Of a stretch of DNA of 5,671 nucleotides, positions 5,625 through 5,671 are shown in pieces (position 1 is the stretch's first letter; each line of letters begins with the position of its first letter). The notes beneath the pieces were generated by a model. The model was not told where the DNA came from, ran no database searches, and saw nothing but the letters and a program-made list of their open reading frames with translations. Both the position numbers and the translations under genes were made by a program. Source of the stretch: Chitinophagaceae bacterium (lineage in GTDB: Bacteria; Bacteroidota; Bacteroidia; Chitinophagales; Chitinophagaceae); NCBI GenBank assembly GCA_003135585.1, contig PLCH01000155.1, positions 1 to 5,671 on the forward strand. The letters run 5' to 3'.

Positions 5625-5671
5625 ATGCAAAAACCTGACACGATTTCCTGGACCGAAGTTGAAATGAATTT
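5625..5671 (+). CDS. Start of an unidentified gene, 3' end outside the window
   Basis: The ATG at 5625 opens 15 complete codons reading MQKPDTISWTEVEMN, still open at the last base. The composition is soluble and protein-like, with no signal peptide or hydrophobic start, which suggests a cytoplasmic protein. The upstream bases show no Shine-Dalgarno and no clear promoter. It is divergent from the NHL gene, with 279 bases between the starts. Fifteen codons are too few to assign a family or to exclude a chance frame. Confidence 0.4.
   Translation, partial: MQKPDTISWTEVEMN

Overview
The window looks like chromosomal DNA from a member of the Bacteroidota, most likely a Chitinophagaceae/Sphingobacteriales-type genus. 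The evidence is: an 805-residue secreted protein ending in a 'gliding motility-associated' (CHU_C, type B) type IX secretion sorting domain; A/T-rich intergenic DNA; gene starts without a Shine-Dalgarno sequence; and two promoter candidates resembling the Bacteroidota pattern (TTG, about 20 bases, TAnnTTT). The genus is an inference.

Layout, left to right. (1) Positions 1-773, plus strand: the C-terminal half of a DHA2-family (EmrB-like) drug/proton antiporter, cut by the window edge. (2) 844-1041, plus: a 65-residue two-helix membrane protein of unknown function. (3) 1052-2053, minus, convergent with it across 10 bases: a secreted SMP-30/gluconolactonase-type beta-propeller gene, intact apart from one in-frame TAG at 1394-1396 where a Tyr codon is expected. 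(4) 2155-2375: a terminator-like hairpin and, upstream of it on the minus strand, an unrecognised 47-codon frame carrying a strong internal hairpin, just after the thioredoxin stop. (5) 2376-2675, minus: a complete 99-residue thioredoxin with WCGPC. (6) 2740-2898, minus: a start-less 52-codon open frame with protein-like composition, probably the tail of a decayed gene. (7) 2928-5345, minus: a large T9SS-exported protein made of six NHL repeats, an Ig-like region with a recent internal duplication, a PKD-like segment and a CHU_C domain. (8) 5346-5624: a divergent intergenic region with a promoter candidate and a near-perfect direct repeat. (9) From 5625, plus: the first 15 codons of a gene that runs off the window.

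How the genes relate. The minus-strand genes are probably separate transcription units rather than one operon. The terminator-like hairpin separates thioredoxin plus the small frame from the SMP-30 gene, and both thioredoxin and the NHL gene have their own promoter candidate. I see no defence system, mobile element, CRISPR array, tRNA or rRNA. The most interesting items are the single nonsense codon in the SMP-30 gene, the structured small frame behind thioredoxin, and the start-less remnant at 2740-2898.
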